Origin: Erysipelotrichales bacterium
GTDB taxonomy: Bacteria > Bacillota_I > Bacilli_A > Acholeplasmatales > WRBM01
NCBI GenBank assembly: GCA_009784525.1
Contig: WRBM01000007.1
Span: forward strand, 1 to 64,000
DNA: 64,000 nt
Direction of reading: 5' to 3'
Position 1 is the first letter of the stretch. Each line of letters starts with the position of its first letter. The position numbers and the translations under genes are program-made. The notes under the pieces are model-generated. The model was given only the letters and a program-made list of their open reading frames with translations, had not been told where the DNA came from and ran no database searches. Of the stretch, positions 28,169-37,177 are shown one piece after another.

Positions 28169-31100
28169 ATGCAAGAGCACATCGGTCATACCAAACTAAA
28201 TTATCAAATCAAAAATGCGTTTGTTTCTGTTAATGTTAGAACAGGTAGGGTATTAGCAGAAATACCAGCGCTTGATGTTGGTAATAAAAATAATCCTCTT
28301 AGAATCAGCCATATCTATAATCCAACAGTTTGGCCTAGTTTATTTCTTAACAGTTTAGCGGGACAATGGAAACTGAATGTTGAGCAGAGATTAATTCAAA
28401 GACCAAATCCAGGTGGTAATCCGTCATTTGATTATATAGATGAAGCTGGGACAATCCATGTTTTTCGTTATGCTGGAAATATTGGTAATGTTTTTACCTA
28501 TCACGATACCTCTGGCCTTAATCTTATTCTAACAACAACCGGTCAGTCAGTGATAACTGAACGAGTAATCACAGACGAAAATCAAAACAGACTGGAATTT
28601 AATGCAAGCGGACAACTAGTAGCTAGCGTTTCAGGGGAAAATGCCTCAATCCGGATGAATTATGTCTATAGTGGGAGCCTTCTTTCGGAGGTTTTTCATA
28701 GTAATCGTCAGATGAGAAGAGTACGCTTTATTTATCGCAATCAACGTTTGGAAGAAATGAGATATGTTACAACTAACCCAGAAACAGTACATCAGACATA
28801 TCACTATGACTATGATCGAAATAATAATTTAAGAACAATTACCAGACGTTCAAGAAGAAATTCTTCAAGAAAAACGGAACACAAAACTCATATTTTCTAT
28901 GTCCCAAATACGACAAGAATTGCGGGATTATATGATACAAGAGATAGTGAAGCCATCAGGATTACTTATAATTCCGTTCAACATGAGGGGATTAACAAAG
29001 TAAACAGAATCGAAACAGGAATTGCTAATACTTTGAAGGCAAACGAAGGGGTACTCAGAGCGAGGGGAACTTTGGATATTCCGTTTTTTGGCGAAATAAC
29101 AGGACTGGAAAATCATGCATTTAAAACAATAATTTCTAACACGCAGTTTATCTATGGAGCTATTCATACGCAAGTTGATGTAATAAATGAAAAAAACGTA
29201 AGACTCAGATATTTCTTTAATGGAAGAGGGCTTTTAAGTTCTATATTTGAGCTTGACGGCGCAAATCTAAGAGAGTTAGAAAAAAGGCCGGGAGTTGATA
29301 TGCTAAGTCCTGGAGCCTCTGACGCAGAAATGATTAACGGCATATTTAGTAGAACAGTTGTTCTTTCGGGAAGTGGAGAGCCAACGGAAAATCTTTTTGT
29401 TAATACTATTAGGAACATAACCCAAGCAAGGAATCATAGGTATCGACATTTTAATAACTTTGTTATTGGATTCTGGTTAAGATTAACAGAAACGATGGCT
29501 AATAACAGATTAATTATCAATATAGCATCAATTTCTCCTAATGTTAATACCGAAAATGCGGTCTTTTTTGATAATACAGCTATTAATGTTTGGCAATATG
29601 TAGAAGTGAGTGTTCGAATACCGGGAGAAGTTTTATATACGGTTAGATTAAATTTTCCTGGAGGCGCGGGAAGAACAATTAGGCTTGCGGGGATGAAATT
29701 CTTTTATGGTGATAGAACAAAAATGTTTTTATCTTTTAATGGACCAACCAGCCATAGAGATATATTAGAAAATATAAGATCTATTGGTTTCGTTGATACC
29801 TTTAGACCTAACGAAAGCGCGCTAGCAATAAATAGCAGTTTCTTTATTACAGAAAATGATATCTTATCAACTTACGATAGTTTTATGAAAAGGACTGGAG
29901 AACACTTTATGTTATCAACTTGTGACTTAACAAGAAAATATCTTGTAAGGTCAGCAAGGTTTGTTTTTCAAAATCAAAATAGCTGGAATGTTAGGCTACA
30001 AACCGGCACTGATTTCTGTGATTTTTTTATTGAAACAAGATCAGCTAATGACAAATTAGTGACAGAAACACTACTAAGAAGGATAATAAACCATCCAATC
30101 GTTCAAAATGTAAGTTGTATTGGCATACATCAAAGAGCTAGATATGAAAATGGCCCTCCAACAACAACCGATCTCTGGTTTGATTTTCAAGGGCGAGTAC
30201 GTTTAGAAGAAGACGAATACCGGGTAGAAAGTATTTATTCTTATGATAATTGGGGTAGTGTCACTAAGAGAACGACGCAACCTAATAACCAACAGCTAGC
30301 TCAACATCTTCGAGAAACCTTTATTCAAACGAATAATAATTCGATATATGCAAGAAATGTAGCTAACAGTATAATTTCCAGATCAAATTTGTTTGTTGAT
30401 CCTTTCGGACAATTATCAAGTACAACTATGGAGGCAAGATCTCCATTTGGTGTACCGACTAATCCTAATTTGCGATATCAGTTAAGCTATACTTATGATG
30501 ATTTTTTTGATAAAATTATTTCGGTCTCTGATAATGTTCGGGGTTCAAATAGTATGGGCAATAATCAAGTTGCTAGAAATGTTTTAGAATATGATGATGT
30601 CGAAAGATTGAAAGAATTTAAAGACCAAGGAAGTAACTATGGCTTTTCATTTGATTATAACGATATCGGCGATTTATCAAACAGTTATATTCAACTCGAT
30701 AACGATAAAAGAAGAGTTTCAAATATGACGATTAGTAGAAATATTAATAATGATATTATGAGCTATAGACGATTTCGTAATGATGGGACTAATCCAACAG
30801 ATACAACAATCGTAACTTCAGACCGATTCGGCTCTATAGTAAGTTTTAATGAGAATAACAATAATGTAGTGTTTACTAGGCAAAATCTTGTTGAAAGTCA
30901 AAGTGTCGCAGAAATTATAGAATACAGAGACCCATTTGATAATAACAGACTTTATTCATTCAACTATAGCGATGGTAATGAAGTAACAGAATATGATGTT
31001 GAAGGTAAATTAAATGTTAAAGCGACTGGAGAAGGAATAGTTTATACAATTTTAGGAATTGGCACAACTCATAGAAGTGCAAAGACAACTTTGACATTTG

Positions 31101-33133
31101 ATGAAAACATTAATATAAATCCAAGAATCACAAAAACGCAAGAAATAATCGGCGGAAGCATGGAATTTGGCGACCGACTTACTATCGATTATCATTATGA
31201 TCATTTTGGCAGACCTTCAGGAAGAACGATGGAAGAACGTACTTTTCGAGGACTTGCAAGATCTCAAAGTATAAAAAAAGTAATAGAGGATTATAGATAT
31301 ATTCCAACGACCGGGATTTTAATGGATATAATAGTCAGAGATACGGATATACCTGGTTCTCACAATATTATTTATGACATGAGAAATGATATTGACATAA
31401 TGGGTGGTCATATTGATGAAAGAACTACTAGTATCAGAATTCATGATTCAAGTAGTCAAGCGCTCCAAAATTCTCGCAATCATATAGTTAATTATCAATA
31501 TAGTTATGACGCATCCAGAAGATTAATTACAGAAATTTGGGGTCAGGACTTTGATCGAAGAGAAGGTAATAGATTCACTTATAATACTGATGGTTCGATA
31601 AATTCAGTGGAGTATTCGGGGCTAGTTCGAACAAATGGTATAATCAGTGGAACTATAAGCAATTATAACTATCAGAATGGTCGACTTAGAAGCATTGTGT
31701 CAAATACTGAAAGCGCAAATTTTGATTACGATTTCCTAGGAAATTGCACGCATTATAATAGTAATACAGTAAATATGATTTGGGATAGAGGCAATCTTTT
31801 AACAGAATATCGATCAGGTTCTAATAATAATCAAACTGTTAGATATCGCTATAATAACCAAGGTTTGCGTATTAGAAAAGAATTTCCCAACAATCATTTC
31901 ATTGAATATATATATGATGGTAACAAACTTATCGCAGAAAGAGAAAGTGATACTAGATATATAAGATATATATATGACCTTAATGGAATGATTGGCTTTG
32001 TGATGAGAGGATTTACAAGACCAATATTACCTCATGATTCACCAGATGTATTAGAGTATGCTTATTATTTTATTAAAGATACTATCGGTAATATTGTTGG
32101 TTTAAGAAGTGACAATCACTTTGAGATGATTATAACATACGATTATGATGCATTTGGCAGACATAAGGTTATGTTAAGAGATAGAGGGAACGTCACAGAG
32201 ATTACTGATCCAGACCATATTGGCCGTAGAAATCCTTACAGGTGGAAGAGTCAGTACTATGATTCAGAAAGTCAGCTTTATTATTTAGAAGGCAGATACT
32301 ATTCGCCATTGATGAGACAATATATCAGTCCGGAAGCACCTTACGAGGTGGCTGAACGGGCAATTTTACCAAATAGTTTGAATTCTTATCTTTTAACAGT
32401 TGTGAATCCGGTTAGTTTGGTGTATAATAATAGCAGTATTCTCTCGAGCATTCCATTATATTTTGACGTACCTGAAATAGTGAACAGACGAGGATGGCGC
32501 TGGTGGCAACACGTTGCCTTTTGGGGTGGAGTAATTGCCTTAACGATTGTGACTAAGGGAGCAGCATTAAAACTTTGGAAAGTGGCTAAGGGTGCTAAAG
32601 CTGCGAAAGTTGGGCTTGGTGTTGGGCAAGGTTTCACGGTTGCGGGTAGTTCAAGTATCATGAGTCAAGGTTTTACGGGCATGAATAATGGCTATGGATT
32701 CTTTGGTGGCATTAGCTGGAGCCAGTTTGGTTTTGACGCTACGATTGGCGGATTATCTGGTGGAATCGGGGGAGCTTTTACTTCTCGATGGATAGCGGCA
32801 GTGGCTGGATTTAGCACAAGTTTTGTGGGGGTTGCAGCACCTCAAGTAATTGATGGTGGCTTAAGCAATGTCAGTTGGTGGAATGCCACTGCGCAAGGTT
32901 TAATGGGTGCAGGAATTGCGTTTGGGACTTCTACAATGACTTCCGCTGCAAATAAGGCAGTAGGAGGATGGGCAGCAAAAACCCCCATTGCCATAACGGT
33001 TGGGGCTAATCCTGGCGTTATGTTATCTAGCGTCACAGTAACAACAGCGCAAAAATCATTTTTTTGGATTTCAGTTGGATCACAACTATCAGGTATGGGA
33101 GCATCTAGATTTGGCGGTTGGCTTTTAGAATAG
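28169..33133 (+). CDS. RHS repeat protein (putative polymorphic toxin) with hydrophobic Gly-rich C-terminal tip
   Basis: Many YD/RHS-type repeats (YDYDAFGRH, FNYSDGNEVTEYDVEGKL) and core-end motif NPYRWKSQYYDSESQLYYLEGRYYSPLMRQYISPEAPYE...VVNPVSLVYN. Confidence 0.92.
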   Translation: MQEHIGHTKLNYQIKNAFVSVNVRTGRVLAEIPALDVGNKNNPLRISHIYNPTVWPSLFLNSLAGQWKLNVEQRLIQRPNPGGNPSFDYIDEAGTIHVFRYAGNIGNVFTYHDTSGLNLILTTTGQSVITERVITDENQNRLEFNASGQLVASVSGENASIRMNYVYSGSLLSEVFHSNRQMRRVRFIYRNQRLEEMRYVTTNPETVHQTYHYDYDRNNNLRTITRRSRRNSSRKTEHKTHIFYVPNTTRIAGLYDTRDSEAIRITYNSVQHEGINKVNRIETGIANTLKANEGVLRARGTLDIPFFGEITGLENHAFKTIISNTQFIYGAIHTQVDVINEKNVRLRYFFNGRGLLSSIFELDGANLRELEKRPGVDMLSPGASDAEMINGIFSRTVVLSGSGEPTENLFVNTIRNITQARNHRYRHFNNFVIGFWLRLTETMANNRLIINIASISPNVNTENAVFFDNTAINVWQYVEVSVRIPGEVLYTVRLNFPGGAGRTIRLAGMKFFYGDRTKMFLSFNGPTSHRDILENIRSIGFVDTFRPNESALAINSSFFITENDILSTYDSFMKRTGEHFMLSTCDLTRKYLVRSARFVFQNQNSWNVRLQTGTDFCDFFIETRSANDKLVTETLLRRIINHPIVQNVSCIGIHQRARYENGPPTTTDLWFDFQGRVRLEEDEYRVESIYSYDNWGSVTKRTTQPNNQQLAQHLRETFIQTNNNSIYARNVANSIISRSNLFVDPFGQLSSTTMEARSPFGVPTNPNLRYQLSYTYDDFFDKIISVSDNVRGSNSMGNNQVARNVLEYDDVERLKEFKDQGSNYGFSFDYNDIGDLSNSYIQLDNDKRRVSNMTISRNINNDIMSYRRFRNDGTNPTDTTIVTSDRFGSIVSFNENNNNVVFTRQNLVESQSVAEIIEYRDPFDNNRLYSFNYSDGNEVTEYDVEGKLNVKATGEGIVYTILGIGTTHRSAKTTLTFDENININPRITKTQEIIGGSMEFGDRLTIDYHYDHFGRPSGRTMEERTFRGLARSQSIKKVIEDYRYIPTTGILMDIIVRDTDIPGSHNIIYDMRNDIDIMGGHIDERTTSIRIHDSSSQALQNSRNHIVNYQYSYDASRRLITEIWGQDFDRREGNRFTYNTDGSINSVEYSGLVRTNGIISGTISNYNYQNGRLRSIVSNTESANFDYDFLGNCTHYNSNTVNMIWDRGNLLTEYRSGSNNNQTVRYRYNNQGLRIRKEFPNNHFIEYIYDGNKLIAERESDTRYIRYIYDLNGMIGFVMRGFTRPILPHDSPDVLEYAYYFIKDTIGNIVGLRSDNHFEMIITYDYDAFGRHKVMLRDRGNVTEITDPDHIGRRNPYRWKSQYYDSESQLYYLEGRYYSPLMRQYISPEAPYEVAERAILPNSLNSYLLTVVNPVSLVYNNSSILSSIPLYFDVPEIVNRRGWRWWQHVAFWGGVIALTIVTKGAALKLWKVAKGAKAAKVGLGVGQGFTVAGSSSIMSQGFTGMNNGYGFFGGISWSQFGFDATIGGLSGGIGGAFTSRWIAAVAGFSTSFVGVAAPQVIDGGLSNVSWWNATAQGLMGAGIAFGTSTMTSAANKAVGGWAAKTPIAITVGANPGVMLSSVTVTTAQKSFFWISVGSQLSGMGASRFGGWLLE

Positions 33134-33146
33134 GAGATATTATGTT

Positions 33147-33809
33147 ATGAAATTTAAGAATTGGCAAAGAATTTACTCAACTTTAAATTGGCTTTCATGG
33201 CCGCCACTCTTATCTATGGCCTTCGTAGCAATTGTTGCTTATGACGGATATACTCCGCCCTACTCATGGGTAGAGTGGAGTATGGGAGTATTTTTGTTTA
33301 CTGGCCTCTTTGCCACTATACTTTGCACTATAATTAAAGGATTCATTGATTTGGCAGCCAAAGAAAATAATTTAATTGTTAAATATTTTGGAAAGCCAGA
33401 GAGTAAATTTAAAACCTATTATTTTTATAATACTGGTGCTAATCGACGATTTCATCATAAAGCGAGAATTCTAAACGAAATAAAAAAATTTCGCGAGTTA
33501 AAATTTACACCTAAAGGTTTATTTATTAATACTCATTGGTTTTTTCTGCTTGATGCTAAAGAGCAATTATTTTTATGGGAAGATGTAAAAAAAGTGGTAT
33601 TTGGTCCTAATGAGATAACAATAAAGTTTCACAACAGCAATAAAATTGAAAATAAAGCAAACCCGAATAATCCGCTACTAGTTGGCAATAGTTATTATGT
33701 TATTAATAAAACAGATTTTTATTGTTATATACTAAATGATATAGTTTTCATTAAATTAATTAAAACCTTTTATGAGGGTGAAATAGAAGAAGCAAGCGAT
33801 TTAAAATAG
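33147..33809 (+). CDS. Candidate RHS immunity protein, paralogue 1 (two N-terminal TM segments plus soluble C-terminal domain)
   Basis: MKFKNWQRIYSTLNWLSW...; C-terminal HELKFTPKGLFxNTHWFFLLDAKEQLFLWED module shared by four tandem genes; 13 bp after the rhs stop. Confidence 0.8.
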   Translation: MKFKNWQRIYSTLNWLSWPPLLSMAFVAIVAYDGYTPPYSWVEWSMGVFLFTGLFATILCTIIKGFIDLAAKENNLIVKYFGKPESKFKTYYFYNTGANRRFHHKARILNEIKKFRELKFTPKGLFINTHWFFLLDAKEQLFLWEDVKKVVFGPNEITIKFHNSNKIENKANPNNPLLVGNSYYVINKTDFYCYILNDIVFIKLIKTFYEGEIEEASDLK

Positions 33810-33837
33810 TATGAATCAATAAGAAATAGAGCAATTT

Positions 33838-33872
33838 GAGCGTTGTTCAGAGTAAAAACTGAACAGCGCTTT
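33838..33872 (+). terminator. Terminator-like hairpin after paralogue 1
   Basis: agcgttgttcag-agtaaaaa-ctgaacagcgctttttc. Confidence 0.75.
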
Positions 33873-33911
33873 TTCTAATATTATGAAAATCATTGTTTTG
33901 AGCAAATTCTG

Positions 33912-34100
33912 ACAGTTGCGAATCCAATTAGTTTAGTGTATAATACTAGCAATATTTCTTCGAGTATCATTATATTTTGATGCACTTGAGATTACTGACA
34001 GACAACAATGGTGCTGATGAAAAATGCTATATTCACAACGGTTGAATCACAACTATCGGGTATGAGAGCATCTAGATTTGGCGGTTGGCTTTTAGAATAG
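33912..34100 (+). pseudogene. Decayed RHS C-terminal tip fragment (internal deletion)
   Basis: acagttgcgaatccaattagtttagtgtataat... aligns with rhs from 32396 (TVVNPVSLVYN), then jumps to ...SQLSGM-ASRFGGWLLE*. Confidence 0.85.
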
Positions 34101-34115
34101 GAGATATTTAAGTTT

Positions 34116-34772
34116 ATGAAATTTAAGAATTGGCAAAGAATTTACACATTATTACTTTGGTTATCGCTAGTTTCTTTTATTATATTTATGAGTTTTGGCA
34201 TTTCTATTGATGGTTTGAATGGCTATTTTGGAACATGGTATGCCCATGGCATGACGATATCAGCATTTGTAGCTATTATATCCACTGTATTTTGGACCAT
34301 AATTAAAGGACTCATTGATTTGGCAGCCAAAGAAAATAAATTAATTCTCAAAGATTTTGGGAAGCCAGAAAGTAAAGATAAAACCTATTACTTTTATAAT
34401 ACTGGTGTCAACCAACGATTTAATCATAAAATAAGAATTCTAAATCAATCAAAAAAATTTCACGAGCTAAAATTTACTCCCAAAGGTCTATTTGTTAACG
34501 CTCATTGGTTTTTCCTGCTTGATGCTAAAGAGCAATTATTTTTATGGGAAGATATAAGAAAAGTGATAATTACTCCTAATGAGATAACAATAAAGTTCCA
34601 CAAAAGCAATAAAATTGAAAATAAAGCGAGCCGTAATATGCCATTATTAGTTGGCAATAGTTATTATGCTGTTAATAAAACTGATTCTTATTGTTATATG
34701 CTAAATGACCTAGTTTTCATTAAATTAATTAAAACCTTTTATGAGGGCGAAATAGAAGAAACGGCCGGATAA
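34116..34772 (+). CDS. Candidate RHS immunity protein, paralogue 2
   Basis: Same architecture and near-identical C-terminal half to paralogues 1, 3 and 4. Confidence 0.8.
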   Translation: MKFKNWQRIYTLLLWLSLVSFIIFMSFGISIDGLNGYFGTWYAHGMTISAFVAIISTVFWTIIKGLIDLAAKENKLILKDFGKPESKDKTYYFYNTGVNQRFNHKIRILNQSKKFHELKFTPKGLFVNAHWFFLLDAKEQLFLWEDIRKVIITPNEITIKFHKSNKIENKASRNMPLLVGNSYYAVNKTDSYCYMLNDLVFIKLIKTFYEGEIEETAG

Positions 34773-34785
34773 AAATTATATACAA

Positions 34786-34814
34786 GAACGTCATTCAGAA
34801 ATGTTTGGCGTTTT
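34786..34814 (+). terminator. Terminator-like hairpin after paralogue 2
   Basis: aacgtcattcagaaatgtttggcgttttt. Confidence 0.6.
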
Positions 34815-34956
34815 TCTTAGTCTTTGTGATTTGGAAGAAATAGTGTATAATGTTCATGTACCAGCAAATTTTAACCAATATACAATAGGTAATCCAGTAT
34901 ATTTTCCGCAAGTGTAGCAAAATACTAACACAAGTATTCATGACTTCGTCATTCGA

Positions 34957-35136
34957 AAGGCAGTAGGAGGATGGGCAGCAAAAAAACCCATTGCCATAAC
35001 GGTTGGGGCTAATCCTGGCGTTATGTTATCTAGCGCCACAGCAGCTAGTGCCAATAGTGCGTTGTTTTGGATTTCAGTTGGTTCACAACTATCGGGTATG
35101 GGAGCGTCTAGATTTGGCGGTTGGCTTTTAGAATAG
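34957..35136 (+). pseudogene. Orphan RHS tip tail, open reading frame preserved for 59 codons
   Basis: KAVGGWAAKKPIAITVGANPGVMLSSATAASANSALFWISVGSQLSGMGASRFGGWLLE*; gap-free 180-nt alignment to rhs 32954-33133. Confidence 0.9.
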
Positions 35137-35149
35137 GAGAAAAATAGTT

Positions 35150-35800
35150 ATGAAATTTAAGACTTGGCAAAGAATATACACTTTATTATTGTGGTTATCA
35201 TTAGCATCATTGGCTGTATTTGTTTGTAGCACTATAGCAATTGAAGGACTAATTGGTTCTTTTGAAAAATGGTATGAACGAGGTATAATAGTCTCTGTAT
35301 TTATAATTTTGCCTCTTCTATTTATTTGGGGAACCAAAGCGTTTAATCTAGCTAGCAGAGAAAATAGATTGATTATCAAAGACTTTGATAGTTCTGAAAG
35401 CAAAGATAAATCTTATTATTGGTATAATACTGGGATATATCGTCGGTGGCATCACAAAATAAGAATTCTAAATCAAGCAAAAAAATTTCACGAGCTAAAA
35501 TTTACACCTAAAGGTTTATTTATTAATACTCATTGGTTTTTCCTGCTTGACGCTAAAGAACAATTATTTTTATGGGAAGATATAAAAAAAGTGGTAGTTG
35601 GTCCTAATGAGATAACAATAAAATTTCATAACATCAATAAAATTGAAAATAAAGCAAACCCGAATAATCCACTATTAGTTGGCAATAGTTATTATGCTGT
35701 TAATAAAACTGATTCTTATTGTTATATGCTAAATGATATAGTTTTTATTAAATTAATTAAAACCTTTTATGAGGGCGAAATAGAAGAAATGGCCGAATAA
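35150..35800 (+). CDS. Candidate RHS immunity protein, paralogue 3
   Basis: Same architecture and C-terminal module as paralogues 1, 2 and 4. Confidence 0.8.
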   Translation: MKFKTWQRIYTLLLWLSLASLAVFVCSTIAIEGLIGSFEKWYERGIIVSVFIILPLLFIWGTKAFNLASRENRLIIKDFDSSESKDKSYYWYNTGIYRRWHHKIRILNQAKKFHELKFTPKGLFINTHWFFLLDAKEQLFLWEDIKKVVVGPNEITIKFHNINKIENKANPNNPLLVGNSYYAVNKTDSYCYMLNDIVFIKLIKTFYEGEIEEMAE

Positions 35801-35984
35801 AAATTATATATAAGAACGTCATTCAGAAATGTTTGACGTTTTTATTAGTTCTGTGATTTGGAAGAAATGGTGTATAATATTCATGCCCCAAAAAATTTTA
35901 ACTAATATACAATAGGCAATCTGGTATATTTTCCGCAAGCGTGGCAAAATATTAACATAATTATTCATGGCTTCATCATTCGAA

Positions 35985-36164
35985 AAGGCAGTAGTAGGAT
36001 GAGCGACGAAAAACGCTATAGCCACAACCGTTTTAGCTAATTCTGGCGTTATGTTTTCTAACGCGACAATAGCTAGTGCCAATAGAGTGTTGTTTTGGAT
36101 TTCAGTTGGATAATAACTATCAGTTATGGGAGCATCTAGATTTGGCGGTTGGCTTTTAGAATAG
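35985..36164 (+). pseudogene. Decayed orphan RHS tip tail with three in-frame stops
   Basis: KAVVG*ATKNAIATTVLANSGVMFSNATIASANRVLFWISVG**LSVMGASRFGGWLLE*; gap-free 180 nt versus rhs. Confidence 0.88.
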
Positions 36165-36179
36165 GAGATATTTTAGTTT

Positions 36180-36836
36180 ATGAAATTTAAGAATTGGCAA
36201 AGAATTTACACCTTATTACTCTGGTTATCATTTATACCTCTCTTTTCAATAGGTTTCGTAGCAATTGTAGCTTATGACGGATATAGTCCGTCGTACCCAT
36301 GGGTATGGCGGAGTACAGGTATACTTACATTTGTAGCTTCTGTAGCAATCGTTCTTTTGACTTTAATCAAAGGACTCATTGATTTGGCAGCCAAAGAAAA
36401 CAATTTAATTCTTAAAGATTTTGAAAAGCCAGAGAGTAAAGTTAAAACCTATTATTTTTATAATACTGGTGTAAATCAACGATTTCATCATAAAGCGAGA
36501 ATTCTAAACGAAATAAAAAAATTTCGCGAATTAAAATTTACACCTAAAGGTTTATTTATTAATACTCATTGGTTTTTCCTGCTTGATGCTAAAGAGCAAT
36601 TATTTTTATGGGAAGATGTAAAAAAAGTGGTAGTTGGTCCTAATGAGATAACAATAAAATTCCACAGCAGCAATAAAATTGAAAATAAAACAAACTCGAA
36701 TAATCCACTACTAGTTGGCAATAGTTATTATGCGGTTAATAAAACAGATTTTTATTGTTATATGCTAAATGATATAGTTTTCATTAAATTAATTAAAACC
36801 TTTTATGAGGGTGAAATAGAAGAGGCAAGCGCTTGA
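36180..36836 (+). CDS. Candidate RHS immunity protein, paralogue 4
   Basis: Same architecture; N-terminal region most like paralogue 1 (FVAIVAYDGYSPSYPWV). Confidence 0.8.
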   Translation: MKFKNWQRIYTLLLWLSFIPLFSIGFVAIVAYDGYSPSYPWVWRSTGILTFVASVAIVLLTLIKGLIDLAAKENNLILKDFEKPESKVKTYYFYNTGVNQRFHHKARILNEIKKFRELKFTPKGLFINTHWFFLLDAKEQLFLWEDVKKVVVGPNEITIKFHSSNKIENKTNSNNPLLVGNSYYAVNKTDFYCYMLNDIVFIKLIKTFYEGEIEEASA

Positions 36837-37140
36837 AAATAGTTAAAATCATAAAGGCAACGAGAAATTTGAGCGTTACTTTTCCAGAACGTTGTTCGGA
36901 TTAAAATCTGACAGTTGCGAATACAATTAATTTAGTGTAATGCCAGACAGAGCCAGTCGGTATTAAATCACTGAAAAAAGTGAATTTTACTCGAATTATA
37001 TTACGCTAAATACGCTTTATTAATAATAAGCGTAAAACCAACATTGCAATCTTATCAGAAGAATGACCTGAAACAATTATTATGTTTAAATAGCTTGTAT
37101 GAATATAATTTGAGGAGTTTTTGATTTTTGCGCAAATAAG

Positions 37141-37169
37141 TTGACAATTTTCAACATTTGGCGTATAAT
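37141..37169 (+). promoter_or_regulatory. SigA-type promoter
   Basis: TTGACA (37141-37146), 17-nt spacer, TATAAT (37164-37169). Confidence 0.85.
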
Positions 37170-37177
37170 AGAGCACT

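Noticed and set aside
35819-36082. 87-aa minus-strand ORF in the RHS array
   Set aside because: Antisense of a decayed RHS tip remnant; the plus-strand alignment to rhs explains the sequence.
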